From the IMG/VR virus record IMGVR_UViG_3300028612_001997, positions 1-44,429 of that record: 44,429 nucleotides of DNA; one strand, written 5' to 3'. A model generated the notes under the pieces. It was not told where the DNA came from. It did not search any database and saw only the letters and a list, made by a program, of their open reading frames with translations. This stretch comes from a virus. Made by a program: the position numbers and the translations under genes. Of the stretch, positions 7,511 through 15,991 are shown piece after piece (position 1 is the stretch's first letter; every line of letters starts with the position of its first letter).

Positions 7511-9285
7511 CCGTACATCTCCATTAGGGAACGGCCCGTGCCATGGTCGGCGGGGCCATCAAGAGGCTCATTGTGTAAGGCGTGCATGGTCGCCCACGCC
7601 AGGTCAGCGTGGCCGGTTTGGTTGTTGCGCCCTGCGGTGTAGGTCATCTGACGTCCGGAGGCGGTCAGCTCCCGGCGGATCGCCATAAACGACTGGGCGA
7701 GATCCACCCAGCCAGCGTCAAATTCAAGCCGCCCTTTATTGATGATCTGCTGCGCCTGCATCACCAGGCGCGACTTCATTTCAGGCGTATAGCGGTAGCG
7801 GGTCACGGTGGGGAAAAACTTCGCCACCAGCTGGGCCACGGCTTCACCGAGGCCCGAGGTATCGATGCCGATAAAGGTCACGTTATAGCGGTGGGTTACG
7901 CTGCGGATAAACTCTGACTGGGCCTCATAGTCGCGGCCCTTCAAGCGGTGGCGCTCCAGAATGCGGTGCTTACTTTCGGAGGTTTTTGACGGTGCGACCA
8001 CGACCAGACCCGCCCCATCGCCGTCTTCACCATCACCGGCCGGATCGTAACCAATCCACACCGGATGCTCGCCATACGGCCGAGGCGCGAAGGGTTTCAG
8101 ATCCCGCCAGGCATCCCAGCTATCCACCATGCAGCGCTGCATCATCGCCAGTGGGAAAGCGCTTTGCGTATCGTCCACGAACTCGCACATCAGCAGGTTC
8201 GCAAACTCGTCATCCGAGTACTCCAGGCGCAGCTGGTCGATGTCGAACAGATCACAGCCCCCGGCAATCGCATCCTCGATGGTCACGATCTGCCGCCACT
8301 GCCCATCCGGCCCCCGCGCCCCGTTTTTCAGCGCCGCGTGGCTCACGTCCATCTTCACCCGGTCGGCTTTCTTCTGGCGTTTGTTGAACCGGTCACCAGT
8401 CCAGAACGGGTACGCCTCATGGGCCACTGAAGAAGGCGTGCTGAAGTAGGTCTGCTTCCACTTCTTGTGCATGGCCATGCCCGACGTCACCTTGCGGAAC
8501 GTCTCGAAGCCATGAATCCAGAAGTATTCATCCAGGTAGGTATCGCCGTGGTAGCCCTGGGCGGTTTTGGCGTTGGTACCCAGAAAATGCAGCTCCGCGC
8601 CGTTGGCGAGAATGATCGGGTCGCCCTTGAGCTCCACCCCAGTCACCTCCTTCACGAACTGCACGATGTAGTGGCGGAAGATATGCGCCTGGGCCTTACT
8701 CGCGCTCATAAAGATCTTGTTCTTGCCGGTCTCCATGGCATCGGCAATCGCCTCCCGGGCGAAGTACCACGTCGCACCGATCTGGCGGCTTTTGAGCAGG
8801 TTTCGAATGCGCTCGTGCTGCCCTGCCCGGTACCAGCCGCGCTGATAATCGAACAGCGAGGCCTCGAACGCCTCGACAATCTGAATCACCCCCTCATCGC
8901 CCACATCGTTACGGGCGGGCTTCTTCTTCGGCCCCTCGTTGCGGCGCTCGATGTTGGGGTTCAGGTCGGCTTCCTTCCCGCTGCCCTGGTACTTATGCAC
9001 CCGGGCTAGCCGCTCAATCTGGCGGCCCAGCAGGTCGATCTCCTTAAAATCCTTGCCCTCTTTCTGCTCCTTCCAAATCAGCTGCACCAGGCGCGCTTCC
9101 AGCGCCCCTTCGACCCGCTGCGTGGGCGTGGCCTCGTCCCAGGCGTCGCGTTTCTTCCACGAATCTAAGGTGGCCCGTGGCAAATCCAGGAACTCGGCAA
9201 TGCGCGCAATCCGCCACCCCATCCAATAGAGATGGCGGGCGGAAAGTCGGTGCTGGTCGTCGTCGATTGGGGCTTGGGCTGTCAT
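7507..9285 (-). CDS. P: Terminase large (ATPase) subunit, P2 gpP family
   Basis: The 592-residue protein is the packaging motor subunit. The N terminus (about 10-60) is a helix-turn-helix (WRIARIAEFLDLPRATLDSW). The ATPase part carries the SRQIGATW Walker-A-like motif, and the C-terminal part contains IGYDPAGDGEDGDGAGLV, the start of the RNase H-type nuclease domain. P2 gpP has 590 residues, which supports the ATG at 9285 over longer upstream options; those would run into the divergent control region containing the late activator site. It is co-transcribed with the portal gene. Confidence 0.96.
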   Translation of the reverse strand: MTAQAPIDDDQHRLSARHLYWMGWRIARIAEFLDLPRATLDSWKKRDAWDEATPTQRVEGALEARLVQLIWKEQKEGKDFKEIDLLGRQIERLARVHKYQGSGKEADLNPNIERRNEGPKKKPARNDVGDEGVIQIVEAFEASLFDYQRGWYRAGQHERIRNLLKSRQIGATWYFAREAIADAMETGKNKIFMSASKAQAHIFRHYIVQFVKEVTGVELKGDPIILANGAELHFLGTNAKTAQGYHGDTYLDEYFWIHGFETFRKVTSGMAMHKKWKQTYFSTPSSVAHEAYPFWTGDRFNKRQKKADRVKMDVSHAALKNGARGPDGQWRQIVTIEDAIAGGCDLFDIDQLRLEYSDDEFANLLMCEFVDDTQSAFPLAMMQRCMVDSWDAWRDLKPFAPRPYGEHPVWIGYDPAGDGEDGDGAGLVVVAPSKTSESKHRILERHRLKGRDYEAQSEFIRSVTHRYNVTFIGIDTSGLGEAVAQLVAKFFPTVTRYRYTPEMKSRLVMQAQQIINKGRLEFDAGWVDLAQSFMAIRRELTASGRQMTYTAGRNNQTGHADLAWATMHALHNEPLDGPADHGTGRSLMEMYG

Positions 9286-9331
9286 GCCGCCAGCGTACCC
9301 GCGCAGGCACAGCCACGATTGCCCCGCCCGA

Positions 9332-9351
9332 TGTAAGTAACACCACTTACA
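9332..9351. promoter_or_regulatory. Late activator (Ogr-type) site between P and O
   Basis: TGTAAGTAACACCACTTACA is an imperfect palindrome TGTAA-N10-TTACA. Its centre is about 56 bp from the P start and 90 bp from the O start, so it may serve both divergent operons. It shares CCACTTACACCCA with the site at 21657-21676. In P2 the Ogr protein binds dyads of the TGT-N12-ACA type near -55 of late promoters; the spacing here is two bases longer. Confidence 0.65.
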
Positions 9352-9431
9352 CCCAGCCATCATTGAGCCAAGGCCCCACTGCGGGGAACCTGACCGCAGC
9401 CAAACGCCCACCCACTCACCGAGGCCCGACC

Positions 9432-10238
9432 ATGCCCTGGCACCGTATCGCAAAAGAAGGCGCAACCACCGATGGCCGCACCATCAGCGCCGAATGGCTC
9501 ACCCAAATGGCCGCCAACTTCGACCCCGCCAAGTACGGCTGCCGGGTCAATATGGAACACATCAAAGGCCTGCTGCCGGAAGGCCCCTTCAAAGCCTACG
9601 GCGACGTGACCGCGCTCAAAACCGAGGCAGACGACGACGGCAAGCTCGGCCTTTATGCCGAGATCGACCCCACCGACGAACTCAAGGCCATGGTCGAAAA
9701 ACGCCAGAAGGTTTACACCTCCATGGAGATCGACCTCGACTTTGCCGACACCGGCGAAGCCTACCTGGTCGGGCTGGCGGTCACCGATTCCCCCGCCTCG
9801 CTCGGAACTTCCATGCTCAAGTTCAGCGCTTCTGAGGGCAAAAACTCCCCGCTGGCCGCCCGTAAACATCGCCCGGAAAACCTCTTCTCCGAAGCGCTAG
9901 AAACCGACCTCTCCTTTAGCGATGAACCGCAAGGCCCTTCGCTGGCCGAGCGCGTCAAAGCGCTGTTCAAAAAGCAGGATGCGAAAAGCGCCGCCGGTTT
10001 CGAAGCCTTCCGCAGCGAGCTGGAAGAGACCCTCGGCCTGTTCGTGGAGAAACACCAAGCACTCAGCGACGCCCTGAAAAAACGCCCCACGCAAGCCGCC
10101 TTCAACGAGCTAAAAAGCGCCCACGAGACCCTGAAAGAAGAGTTCGACGCGCTCTACACCCAGCTCGACAGCACCCCCAACCGCCCGGCCCGCACGCCCG
10201 CCACCGGCGGCGACACCGACATCGAAACCGACTGCTAA
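9432..10238 (+). CDS. O: Capsid scaffolding protein/protease, P2 gpO family
   Basis: The 268-residue protein guides procapsid assembly and cleaves capsid proteins. The N-terminal protease domain shows Asp 14, His 43 (VNMEH) and Ser 97 (YTSME), which line up in order with the catalytic triad reported for P2 gpO (D19, H48, S107). A charged helical scaffolding region (about 180-250) follows. The ATG at 9432 follows GAGG. The frame is open upstream, but that part overlaps the late promoter region and is not protein-like. Confidence 0.95.
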   Translation: MPWHRIAKEGATTDGRTISAEWLTQMAANFDPAKYGCRVNMEHIKGLLPEGPFKAYGDVTALKTEADDDGKLGLYAEIDPTDELKAMVEKRQKVYTSMEIDLDFADTGEAYLVGLAVTDSPASLGTSMLKFSASEGKNSPLAARKHRPENLFSEALETDLSFSDEPQGPSLAERVKALFKKQDAKSAAGFEAFRSELEETLGLFVEKHQALSDALKKRPTQAAFNELKSAHETLKEEFDALYTQLDSTPNRPARTPATGGDTDIETDC

Positions 10239-10247
10239 GAGACGCCC

Positions 10248-11306
10248 ATGCGCAACGATACCCGCAAGCACTTCAACAACTTCGCCGCCCAGGTGGCGAA
10301 GCTCAATGGCGTCCCCGACGCCACCCAAAAATTCGCCGTCGACCCCACCATTCAGCAGCGGCTGGAGAAGCGCATTCAGGAATCCAGCGACTTCCTCTCG
10401 CGCATCAACATGGTCGGCGTCGATGAGCTGAAAGGCGAAAAGCTCGCCCTCGGCGTTACCGGCCCCATCGCCGCCCGCACCAACGTCGCTAATCAGGATC
10501 GCAAAACCCGCGACCTCACCACGCTGGATGCCCAGGGCTACGAGTGCCGAATGACCGAGTTCGACACCCACCTGGGTTACGCCAAGCTGGATGCCTGGGC
10601 CAAGTTCCCCAACTTCCAGGCCATGGTGCGCGATGTCATCGTTCGCCAGCAGGCGCTGGACCGCATGATGATCGGCTTCAACGGCACCTCCGCCGCCGCG
10701 CAAACCGACCCGGTCGCCAACCCGTACCTGGAAGACGTCAACATCGGCTGGCTGCAGCACTACCGCACCCAGGCTCCCCAGCGAGTGATGAAAGACGGCA
10801 AAACCAACGGCAAGATCCTAATCGACCACACGGCCACAACAGACGCCGAGGGTAAAAAAACAGGCATCGTCGGTGACTACGCTACCCTCGACGCGCTCGT
10901 CCAAGACGTGGTCAACAGCCTGATTGACCCCTGGTTCCGTCGCCTGCCCGGTCTAGTGGTCATCCTCGGCCGCAACCTGATGTCGGATAAGTACTTCCCG
11001 CTGCTCAACCAGCTACCGCCCAGCGAGCAGCTCGCCGCCGATCTGGTCATCAGCCAGAAGCGCATCGGCGGGCTGCAAGGCATGGATGTGCCCTTCTTCC
11101 CCGATAACGCGCTGATGGTCACCACCCTGGATAACCTCTCGGTCTACTGGCAGAACGGCGCCCGCCGCCGCTTCGTTACCGAGAACCCCAAGCGTAACCG
11201 CATCGAAAACTACGAATCCTCCAACGACGCCTACGTGGTGGAAGACTTCGGCGCGGGCTGCCTGGTGGAAAACATCGAACTCTCTGAAAAAGCCATCAAC
11301 GGTTAA
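10248..11306 (+). CDS. N: Major capsid protein, P2 gpN family
   Basis: The 352-residue protein has the P2 HK97-fold capsid signature: an N terminus RKHFNNFAAQVAKLNGV, then VDPTIQQRLEKRIQESSDFL and the conserved AKLDAWAKFPNF segment. It forms the shell. The gene starts 9 bp after O with AAGAGA as a ribosome site, and a small-terminase gene follows after 9 bp. Length and order match P2. Confidence 0.97.
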   Translation: MRNDTRKHFNNFAAQVAKLNGVPDATQKFAVDPTIQQRLEKRIQESSDFLSRINMVGVDELKGEKLALGVTGPIAARTNVANQDRKTRDLTTLDAQGYECRMTEFDTHLGYAKLDAWAKFPNFQAMVRDVIVRQQALDRMMIGFNGTSAAAQTDPVANPYLEDVNIGWLQHYRTQAPQRVMKDGKTNGKILIDHTATTDAEGKKTGIVGDYATLDALVQDVVNSLIDPWFRRLPGLVVILGRNLMSDKYFPLLNQLPPSEQLAADLVISQKRIGGLQGMDVPFFPDNALMVTTLDNLSVYWQNGARRRFVTENPKRNRIENYESSNDAYVVEDFGAGCLVENIELSEKAING

Positions 11307-11315
11307 GGAGACACG

Positions 11316-11996
11316 ATGACCAGCCCAGCCCGCCGCCACTTTGAACGCGTCAGCGCGGCACTCGCCGCCGCTGACGCGGGAGAAGCCCCCATGCAAGGCG
11401 AAGCGTATGAGCTGATGCAAGCCGCGCTGTTTGAAGACTATCGCCTGCTCAAATCCACCCAATCCATGGAGCGCAAAGCCGAGATCAAGCGCGAGATCCT
11501 GCCCAAATACGCCGAGTACGTCTCCGGCGTGCTGGAAGCGGGCCAGGGCGCACAAGATGACGTGCTGATGCGCGTCATGCTCTGGCGCATCGATGCCGGA
11601 GACCTCGCCGGGGCCATCGCCATCGCCAAGTACGCCACCAAGCACGGCCTGACCCCGCCGGATCAATTCGAGCGCGGCACCCCCGCCATCATCGCCGAAG
11701 AGGTCGCCGACCAGGCACTGAAGCAGCTGGAGGAAGAAGGCGTAGATACCACCGCCCTGCTCGTGCACCTGGTGGATGTCGAAGCCCTCACCCGGGATGC
11801 GGATATGCACGATCAGATCCGCGCCAAGCTGCACAAAGCATTGGGCTACGCCTGCCGAGCCACCGGCCAGCTAGACGACGCCCAGCACCACCTGGAACGT
11901 GCCCTCGCGCTCAACGACCGCATTGGCGTGAAGAAAGATCTCGAACGCCTGGAACGTGAACGCAAACAGAACGCTGCCGCTGTGCCCACGGGCTAG
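11316..11996 (+). CDS. M: Terminase small (endonuclease) subunit, P2 gpM family
   Basis: The 226-residue protein matches the P2 gpM family that recognises and cuts cos DNA with gpP. The characteristic stretch PKYAEYVSGVLEAGQGAQDDVLMRVMLWRIDAGD is near the middle of the N-terminal half, followed by helical repeats. AAGGAG precedes the ATG. It sits directly after N, as in P2. Confidence 0.94.
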   Translation: MTSPARRHFERVSAALAAADAGEAPMQGEAYELMQAALFEDYRLLKSTQSMERKAEIKREILPKYAEYVSGVLEAGQGAQDDVLMRVMLWRIDAGDLAGAIAIAKYATKHGLTPPDQFERGTPAIIAEEVADQALKQLEEEGVDTTALLVHLVDVEALTRDADMHDQIRAKLHKALGYACRATGQLDDAQHHLERALALNDRIGVKKDLERLERERKQNAAAVPTG

Positions 11997-12106
11997 CGGC
12001 CAACCGAGTCGACCGCCGACGTCAGGGGGCGCGACGTAAGAGCCAGGCGTTTTAACGCCCATGCTCGAACGCCGCCCACCCCCTTCTTATTCAAGTGAGG
12101 GAACCA

Positions 12107-12592
12107 ATGAGCAGCTTTATCTCGGCAGGCACACCCAAAAGCGACACCACCGAGCAGCCGCTCGACAGCCCGCTCGAAAACAACGGTTTCTGGCCGGACA
12201 TCCAGCCCAGCGATTTTCGCGCCACCCACCGGCTGGACAGCACCATCACCCAGCCGCGCATCGAAAGCGCCCTGAAGGCCGCCATGATCACGGTCAACCG
12301 CGTGCTGCGCCACTGGCAGCAGGCCAAGGTCGAAGCGGGCTACCCCACCATGGCCTCGCTGCCCATTCCCGTGTGGCAATCGCCGGAAGTGTTCAACGTG
12401 CTCTACCTGCGCGCCGTGTACTCCACCGCCCACGCCAGCCTGCTGGAGCACTACGCCGATTATGACGCCACGAACAGCGCTCGGGAGCGCGGCGAACAGC
12501 TCCAGGCCCCTGCCGATGGCTACCGCCGCGACGCCGCCTGGGCGATCAGCGAAATCGAAGGGCGGCCACACAGCACGGTCGAGCTGATATGA
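12107..12592 (+). CDS. L: Head completion protein, P2 gpL family
   Basis: The 161-residue protein matches gpL, which caps filled heads. Recognisable parts are NNGFWPDIQPSDFRATHRLD and the C-terminal RRDAAWAISEIEGRPHSTVELI-type end. The ATG at 12107 is preceded by GAGGGAACCA; an ATG four codons upstream lacks a ribosome site. A 110-bp gap after M holds only a small GGCGTT/AACGCC hairpin. Confidence 0.94.
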   Translation: MSSFISAGTPKSDTTEQPLDSPLENNGFWPDIQPSDFRATHRLDSTITQPRIESALKAAMITVNRVLRHWQQAKVEAGYPTMASLPIPVWQSPEVFNVLYLRAVYSTAHASLLEHYADYDATNSARERGEQLQAPADGYRRDAAWAISEIEGRPHSTVELI

Positions 12593-12813
12593 ACCGCTCT
12601 CCATCCACCACCGTGCGCGCCCAGCAGCACGACACCCTGGATGCTATTTGCTACCGCGTCTACGGCACCACCCGAGGCGTCACCGAGCAGGTGCTAGCCG
12701 CCAACCCCGGGCTGGCAGAACAGGGGCCGGTGCTGCCCCACGGCACCCCCGTCATGCTGCCCGAGCAGCCCGCCGCCGCCCCACGCGCCCCCACGGTCAA
12801 CCTGTGGGACTAA
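12589..12813 (+). CDS. X: Tail protein X, P2 gpX family
   Basis: This 74-residue protein has a LysM-like fold (QHDTLDAICYRVYG, then VLAANPGLAEQGPVLPHGTPVMLP), as in gpX of P2, a small tail component of unclear role. The start overlaps the stop of L by 4 bp (ATGA). Confidence 0.93.
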   Translation: MNRSPSTTVRAQQHDTLDAICYRVYGTTRGVTEQVLAANPGLAEQGPVLPHGTPVMLPEQPAAAPRAPTVNLWD

Positions 12814-12853
12814 CCCCGCCTGCGCCCTTCGCCAGGCCACCTTCGAGGCCCGA

Positions 12854-13057
12854 ATGAGCCACCACTTTGAAATCACCACCGAAAGCGCCAAAGCTGCGCC
12901 CCCGGCCATCGTCTCGCTGCTGCACGTGGGAGGCATGACGCCCGCCGATTGGGTCACGGTGCTAACGCTGCTCTACCTGGCGCTACAAATCGGGCTGCTG
13001 GTACCCCGCTACCTCACTCGTTTACGTGACTATTGGGAGAACCGCCGTGGGTCTTAA
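12854..13057 (+). CDS. Putative holin
   Basis: The 67-residue protein has one clear hydrophobic segment (about 34-54, WVTVLTLLYLALQIGLLVPRY) and a basic C-terminal tail. It is placed directly before the endolysin and overlaps it by 11 bp, the usual place for a holin. It would collect in the inner membrane and trigger lysis, here probably by releasing a SAR endolysin. The role is mainly inferred from position and size. Confidence 0.7.
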   Translation: MSHHFEITTESAKAAPPAIVSLLHVGGMTPADWVTVLTLLYLALQIGLLVPRYLTRLRDYWENRRGS

Positions 13058-13544
13058 AACCAAGCTCGGCGTCAGCCTGGCCGCCGGGGCCATCAGCATC
13101 GCCACCGCCGTCGTCTCCTACTACGAAGGCTACAAGCCCAGCGCCTACCGCGACCCCGTGGGCATTCCCACCATCTGCTACGGCCACACCGCCACGGCAC
13201 GCATGGGGCAAACCCTCAGCCAGGCCGAATGCACCGCCCTGCTGCAGCAGGATCTCGGCCACGCCTTCGCGGTGGTGGATCGCCGCGCCCAGGTCGAACT
13301 GCCGCCCGCCACCCGCGCCGCACTGGCCTCGTTCGTGTACAACGTGGGGGAAGGCAACTTCGCCCGCTCCACGCTGCTGCGCAAACTCAACCAGGGCGAC
13401 CTGCGCGCCGCCTGCCACGAGCTCAGCCGCTGGGTCTACGCCGGAGGGCGAAAACTCAACGGCCTGGTGAACCGCCGTGCCACCGAACAGGAAATCTGCC
13501 TGGCCGGGCTCGACACACCCATCCACCAGGAGCCCACCCCATGA
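13047..13544 (+). CDS. SAR-type endolysin (T4-type lysozyme)
   Basis: The 165-residue protein has an N-terminal weakly hydrophobic segment rich in Ala, Gly and Ser (about 8-27), typical of a signal-arrest-release anchor. It is followed at once by the lysozyme triad Glu-x8-Asp-x5-Thr (YYEG, YRDP, PTICYGH). It cleaves the glycan strands of peptidoglycan after release into the periplasm. The GTG at 13047 is chosen because GGGAG stands 7 bp before it; the start overlaps the holin end. Confidence 0.9.
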   Translation: MGLKTKLGVSLAAGAISIATAVVSYYEGYKPSAYRDPVGIPTICYGHTATARMGQTLSQAECTALLQQDLGHAFAVVDRRAQVELPPATRAALASFVYNVGEGNFARSTLLRKLNQGDLRAACHELSRWVYAGGRKLNGLVNRRATEQEICLAGLDTPIHQEPTP

Positions 13545-13963
13545 CACGCCTGCTCGCCGCCCTCTCCATTCTGGTGCTCGTGCTGCTGGTCACCTGGGCG
13601 CTGTGGCAGCGCACCCACGCCGCCGAAGCCCGCGCCGAGCTCGCCGAACAGCAGCTTGCCCAATCACAGCAGCGGGAAGCAGAAAGCAAAGTGGTCATCG
13701 ATGCGCTCTGGGAAAACGCCATGCGCCTAGAGAGCCAGCGCCGTGCCCTCGCTCAGCAGCAGGCCACACTCACCCGCACGGCGGCCAACCGTCTTGCCAC
13801 CATTGAGGAACTACACCGTGAAAATGCACAACTTCGCGCTTGGGCTGGCTCTCGCCTGCCTGATGCTGTTATCCGGATGCGCCGCCGCCCCGCCGTCACC
13901 GGTGCCGACGCTTATTATCAATCAGTGCGCGACCCCCAGCCCCTGCACGCTCCCCGCGAGTAA
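13541..13963 (+). CDS. Rz-like inner-membrane spanin (LysB)
   Basis: The 140-residue protein has an N-terminal transmembrane helix (about 3-22) and a long periplasmic coiled coil rich in Gln, Glu and Ala (about 28-115). It overlaps the endolysin stop by ATGA and has AGGAG upstream. With the lipoprotein encoded inside it, it forms a spanin that fuses inner and outer membranes at the end of lysis. Confidence 0.87.
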   Translation: MTRLLAALSILVLVLLVTWALWQRTHAAEARAELAEQQLAQSQQREAESKVVIDALWENAMRLESQRRALAQQQATLTRTAANRLATIEELHRENAQLRAWAGSRLPDAVIRMRRRPAVTGADAYYQSVRDPQPLHAPRE

Positions 13964-14108
13964 TCCCGAAACCAACGGCGAACTCGACCTGCAGCTAGAA
14001 CGCACCGAAGCCGCCTGGGCACAGTGCGCCGCCGAGGTCGATGCCATCATCGCCTGCCAAGAGGCCAACCATGCAGAAGCTCCACCTGCTACGCGCTCAC
14101 CTGATTAA
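13818..14108 (+). CDS. Rz1-like outer-membrane lipoprotein spanin (LysC)
   Basis: This 96-residue lipoprotein starts inside the Rz gene in another frame and runs past its end. It has a hydrophobic signal and the lipobox LLSGC (about residue 21), then a proline-rich stretch AAPPSPVP. The GTG at 13818 follows GAGG; an ATG two codons later is an alternative. The nested arrangement is typical of P2 LysB/LysC and lambda Rz/Rz1. Confidence 0.85.
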   Translation: MKMHNFALGLALACLMLLSGCAAAPPSPVPTLIINQCATPSPCTLPASNPETNGELDLQLERTEAAWAQCAAEVDAIIACQEANHAEAPPATRSPD

Positions 14109-14565
14109 CGCGGTACCCGCCCTGGCGAAAGACCCCGAACGGCTGCTCACCTTCGTGGAAGAGGGCAGCATCGCCTTTCGCCGTGGCCCCAACCTCACCC
14201 ACGAATACCAGTTCACCGCCCAGCTCGTGCTCACCGACTTCAGCGCGAACCTAGACACCATCATCGTGCCGCTGCTGCAGTGGCTGGCCGAGTACCAGCC
14301 CGACGCCGACCCCGCTGAAGCCATCCGCTTCGAAGCCGAGATCCTCAGCCACCAATCGGTGGATGTCGCCCTGCGGGTAACGCTCAGCGAACGGGTGCTC
14401 GCCAAGGTGGAATGCGCGACCGGGCACATCAAGGTCGACCGCGCCCTGCCACGATTCGAGACCACCGGCTGCCCGGATACCCGCTGGCAGCTACTGATCC
14501 GAGACAGCGAGGCCCAGGCGGAGTACACCCTGGTAGCCGAATGGGACGGCCCGCATGGCGGATAA
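14071..14565 (+). CDS. R: Tail completion protein, P2 gpR family
   Basis: The 164-residue protein matches gpR (KLHLLRAHLINAVPALAKDPERLLTFVEEGSI, then the LVLTDFSANLDTIIVPLLQWL segment). It acts with gpS in finishing the tail and joining it to the head. The ATG at 14071 follows GAGGCCAACC and lies inside the end of Rz1. Confidence 0.94.
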   Translation: MQKLHLLRAHLINAVPALAKDPERLLTFVEEGSIAFRRGPNLTHEYQFTAQLVLTDFSANLDTIIVPLLQWLAEYQPDADPAEAIRFEAEILSHQSVDVALRVTLSERVLAKVECATGHIKVDRALPRFETTGCPDTRWQLLIRDSEAQAEYTLVAEWDGPHGG

Positions 14566-15013
14566 TATGGAAGCGTTAGAAGAGTGGGTCGGCCCGCTGC
14601 TCGCCAAGCTGGACGACCAACAGCGCCGCGCCCTGGCCCGCAACGTGGCGCGGGATCTTCGCCGCCGCCAGCGCGAACGCATCCGCGCCCAAACCAACCC
14701 GGATGGAACACCCTACGCCCCGCGCAAAGAACAGCGCCTGCGCGCCCAGCAAGGCAGCATTAAACGGCGCGCCATGTTCAGCAAACTCTCCACCGCTAAA
14801 TGGCTCAAGGCCACTACCCAGGGCGACACCGCCGTGGTGGGTTTCTTCGGCAGCGTCGCCCGCATCGCCGCCACCCACCAGCGCGGCCTCAAAGATCGCG
14901 TCACCCGAGACGGCCCCCGCGTCGAGTACGCCCAGCGGGAGCTGCTCGGTTTCACCGCACTGGATCAAGAGCACATCATGGATTCAGTGCTTCATCATTT
15001 AAGCTCGGTATAA
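14555..15013 (+). CDS. S: Tail completion protein, P2 gpS family
   Basis: The 152-residue protein belongs to the virion morphogenesis family of P2 gpS. It is very basic in its N-terminal third (RRRQRERIRAQTNPDGTPYAPR) and ends with ALDQEHIMDSVLHHL. It overlaps R by 11 bp. In P2 gpS forms the tail terminator. Confidence 0.94.
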   Translation: MADNMEALEEWVGPLLAKLDDQQRRALARNVARDLRRRQRERIRAQTNPDGTPYAPRKEQRLRAQQGSIKRRAMFSKLSTAKWLKATTQGDTAVVGFFGSVARIAATHQRGLKDRVTRDGPRVEYAQRELLGFTALDQEHIMDSVLHHLSSV

Positions 15014-15022
15014 GTGGCTCGG

Positions 15023-15042
15023 TGTAAACAGCCCCATTAACA
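15023..15042 (+). promoter_or_regulatory. Late activator site before the baseplate operon
   Basis: TGTAAACAGCCCCATTAACA matches the sites at 9332 and 21657, with one changed position in the right half (TAACA for TTACA), and is followed by the same CCC. Its centre is 57 bp before the V start. This is where P2 has its V promoter. Confidence 0.6.
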
Positions 15043-15089
15043 CCCGCCGCCGCTTCGCCTTCGCCAAACGCCGCCGCAGGATAGCGGCT

Positions 15090-15641
15090 ATGAACATTCC
15101 CGAACTCCTCCGCCTGCTGCACAACCTGATCCGCCTCGGCACCATCGCCGAGGTGGACCACCGCGCTGCTCGCGTGCGCGTCAAAACCGGCGAGCTGCTC
15201 ACCGACTGGCTGCCTTGGCTGGAAGGCCGCGCCGGCACCACGCGGGATTGGGACCCGCCCACGAAAGGCGAGCAAGTCATCCTGTTTTCACCCGGCGGCG
15301 ACCCCGCCGCCGGGGTGGTGCTGTGTGGGCTGTGCTCCAACGCGCACCCCGCCCCGGCAGAGGTCGCCACGCTGTGGCGCAGAATCTTTCCCGATGAAGG
15401 GCTATTTGAGTACGACCACGCTAACAGTGTGCTGCGCATTCGCCTGCCCGGTGCTATCGAAATCAGCGCCCCCGGCGGCACCACCTGGCAAGGCAACATC
15501 CAGCACACCGGCGAGCTCAACCGGAAAGGCGGCTACCAGCAGCAAGGCGGCGGCCTGACTCACAACGGCAAAAACGTGGGGCACGACCACGCCCATAGCG
15601 GAGTACAAGGCGGGCCATCAAACACAGGGGCACCCGTCTAA
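15090..15641 (+). CDS. V: Baseplate spike protein, P2 gpV family
   Basis: The 183-residue protein forms the membrane-piercing spike at the tail tip. The N-terminal OB-like domain contains RVKTGELLTDWLPWLEGRAGTTRDW and GEQVILFSPGGDP. The C-terminal spike ends with a histidine-rich apex segment, GHDHAHSGVQGG, like the iron-binding tip of gpV. AGGATAG lies before the ATG. Confidence 0.95.
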   Translation: MNIPELLRLLHNLIRLGTIAEVDHRAARVRVKTGELLTDWLPWLEGRAGTTRDWDPPTKGEQVILFSPGGDPAAGVVLCGLCSNAHPAPAEVATLWRRIFPDEGLFEYDHANSVLRIRLPGAIEISAPGGTTWQGNIQHTGELNRKGGYQQQGGGLTHNGKNVGHDHAHSGVQGGPSNTGAPV

Positions 15642-15991
15642 TGTCCGGCATGAACGCACACACCGGCCGCGCCATGGATTCGCTGACCCATATCCAGCAA
15701 TCGGTGGCAGACATTCTTACCACGCCCATCGGCTCCCGGGTGATGCGCCGGGAGTACGGCTCGCTGCTGCCGGAGCTGATCGACCAACCCTTGAACGGCC
15801 CCACCGCCCTGCGTGCCTACGCCGCCACGGTAGTGGCCCTAATGAAGTGGGAACCGCGCATTCGCGTTCAGCAAGTCACCCGGCAAGTCTCCACCCAACG
15901 CCCCGGCCGGTTTGATCTGATCATCACCGCTCAGCGCGTGGATAACGGCGAACGCGTCAGCCTAGCAGTACCGCTCAGGGGGAACCTATGA
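15641..15991 (+). CDS. W: Baseplate wedge protein, P2 gpW family
   Basis: The 116-residue protein belongs to the gp25/gpW baseplate family. The conserved segment SVADILTTPIGSRVMRREYGSLLPELIDQP lies at about 25-55. The start shares one base with the stop of V (TAATG). An internal ATG three codons later is an alternative. Confidence 0.94.
   Translation: MSGMNAHTGRAMDSLTHIQQSVADILTTPIGSRVMRREYGSLLPELIDQPLNGPTALRAYAATVVALMKWEPRIRVQQVTRQVSTQRPGRFDLIITAQRVDNGERVSLAVPLRGNL

Noticed and set aside
14097-14711. Long frames antisense to the tail genes throughout the virion block
   Set aside because: They are by-products of high-GC codon use opposite well-recognised P2 genes and show no family patterns or start signals.
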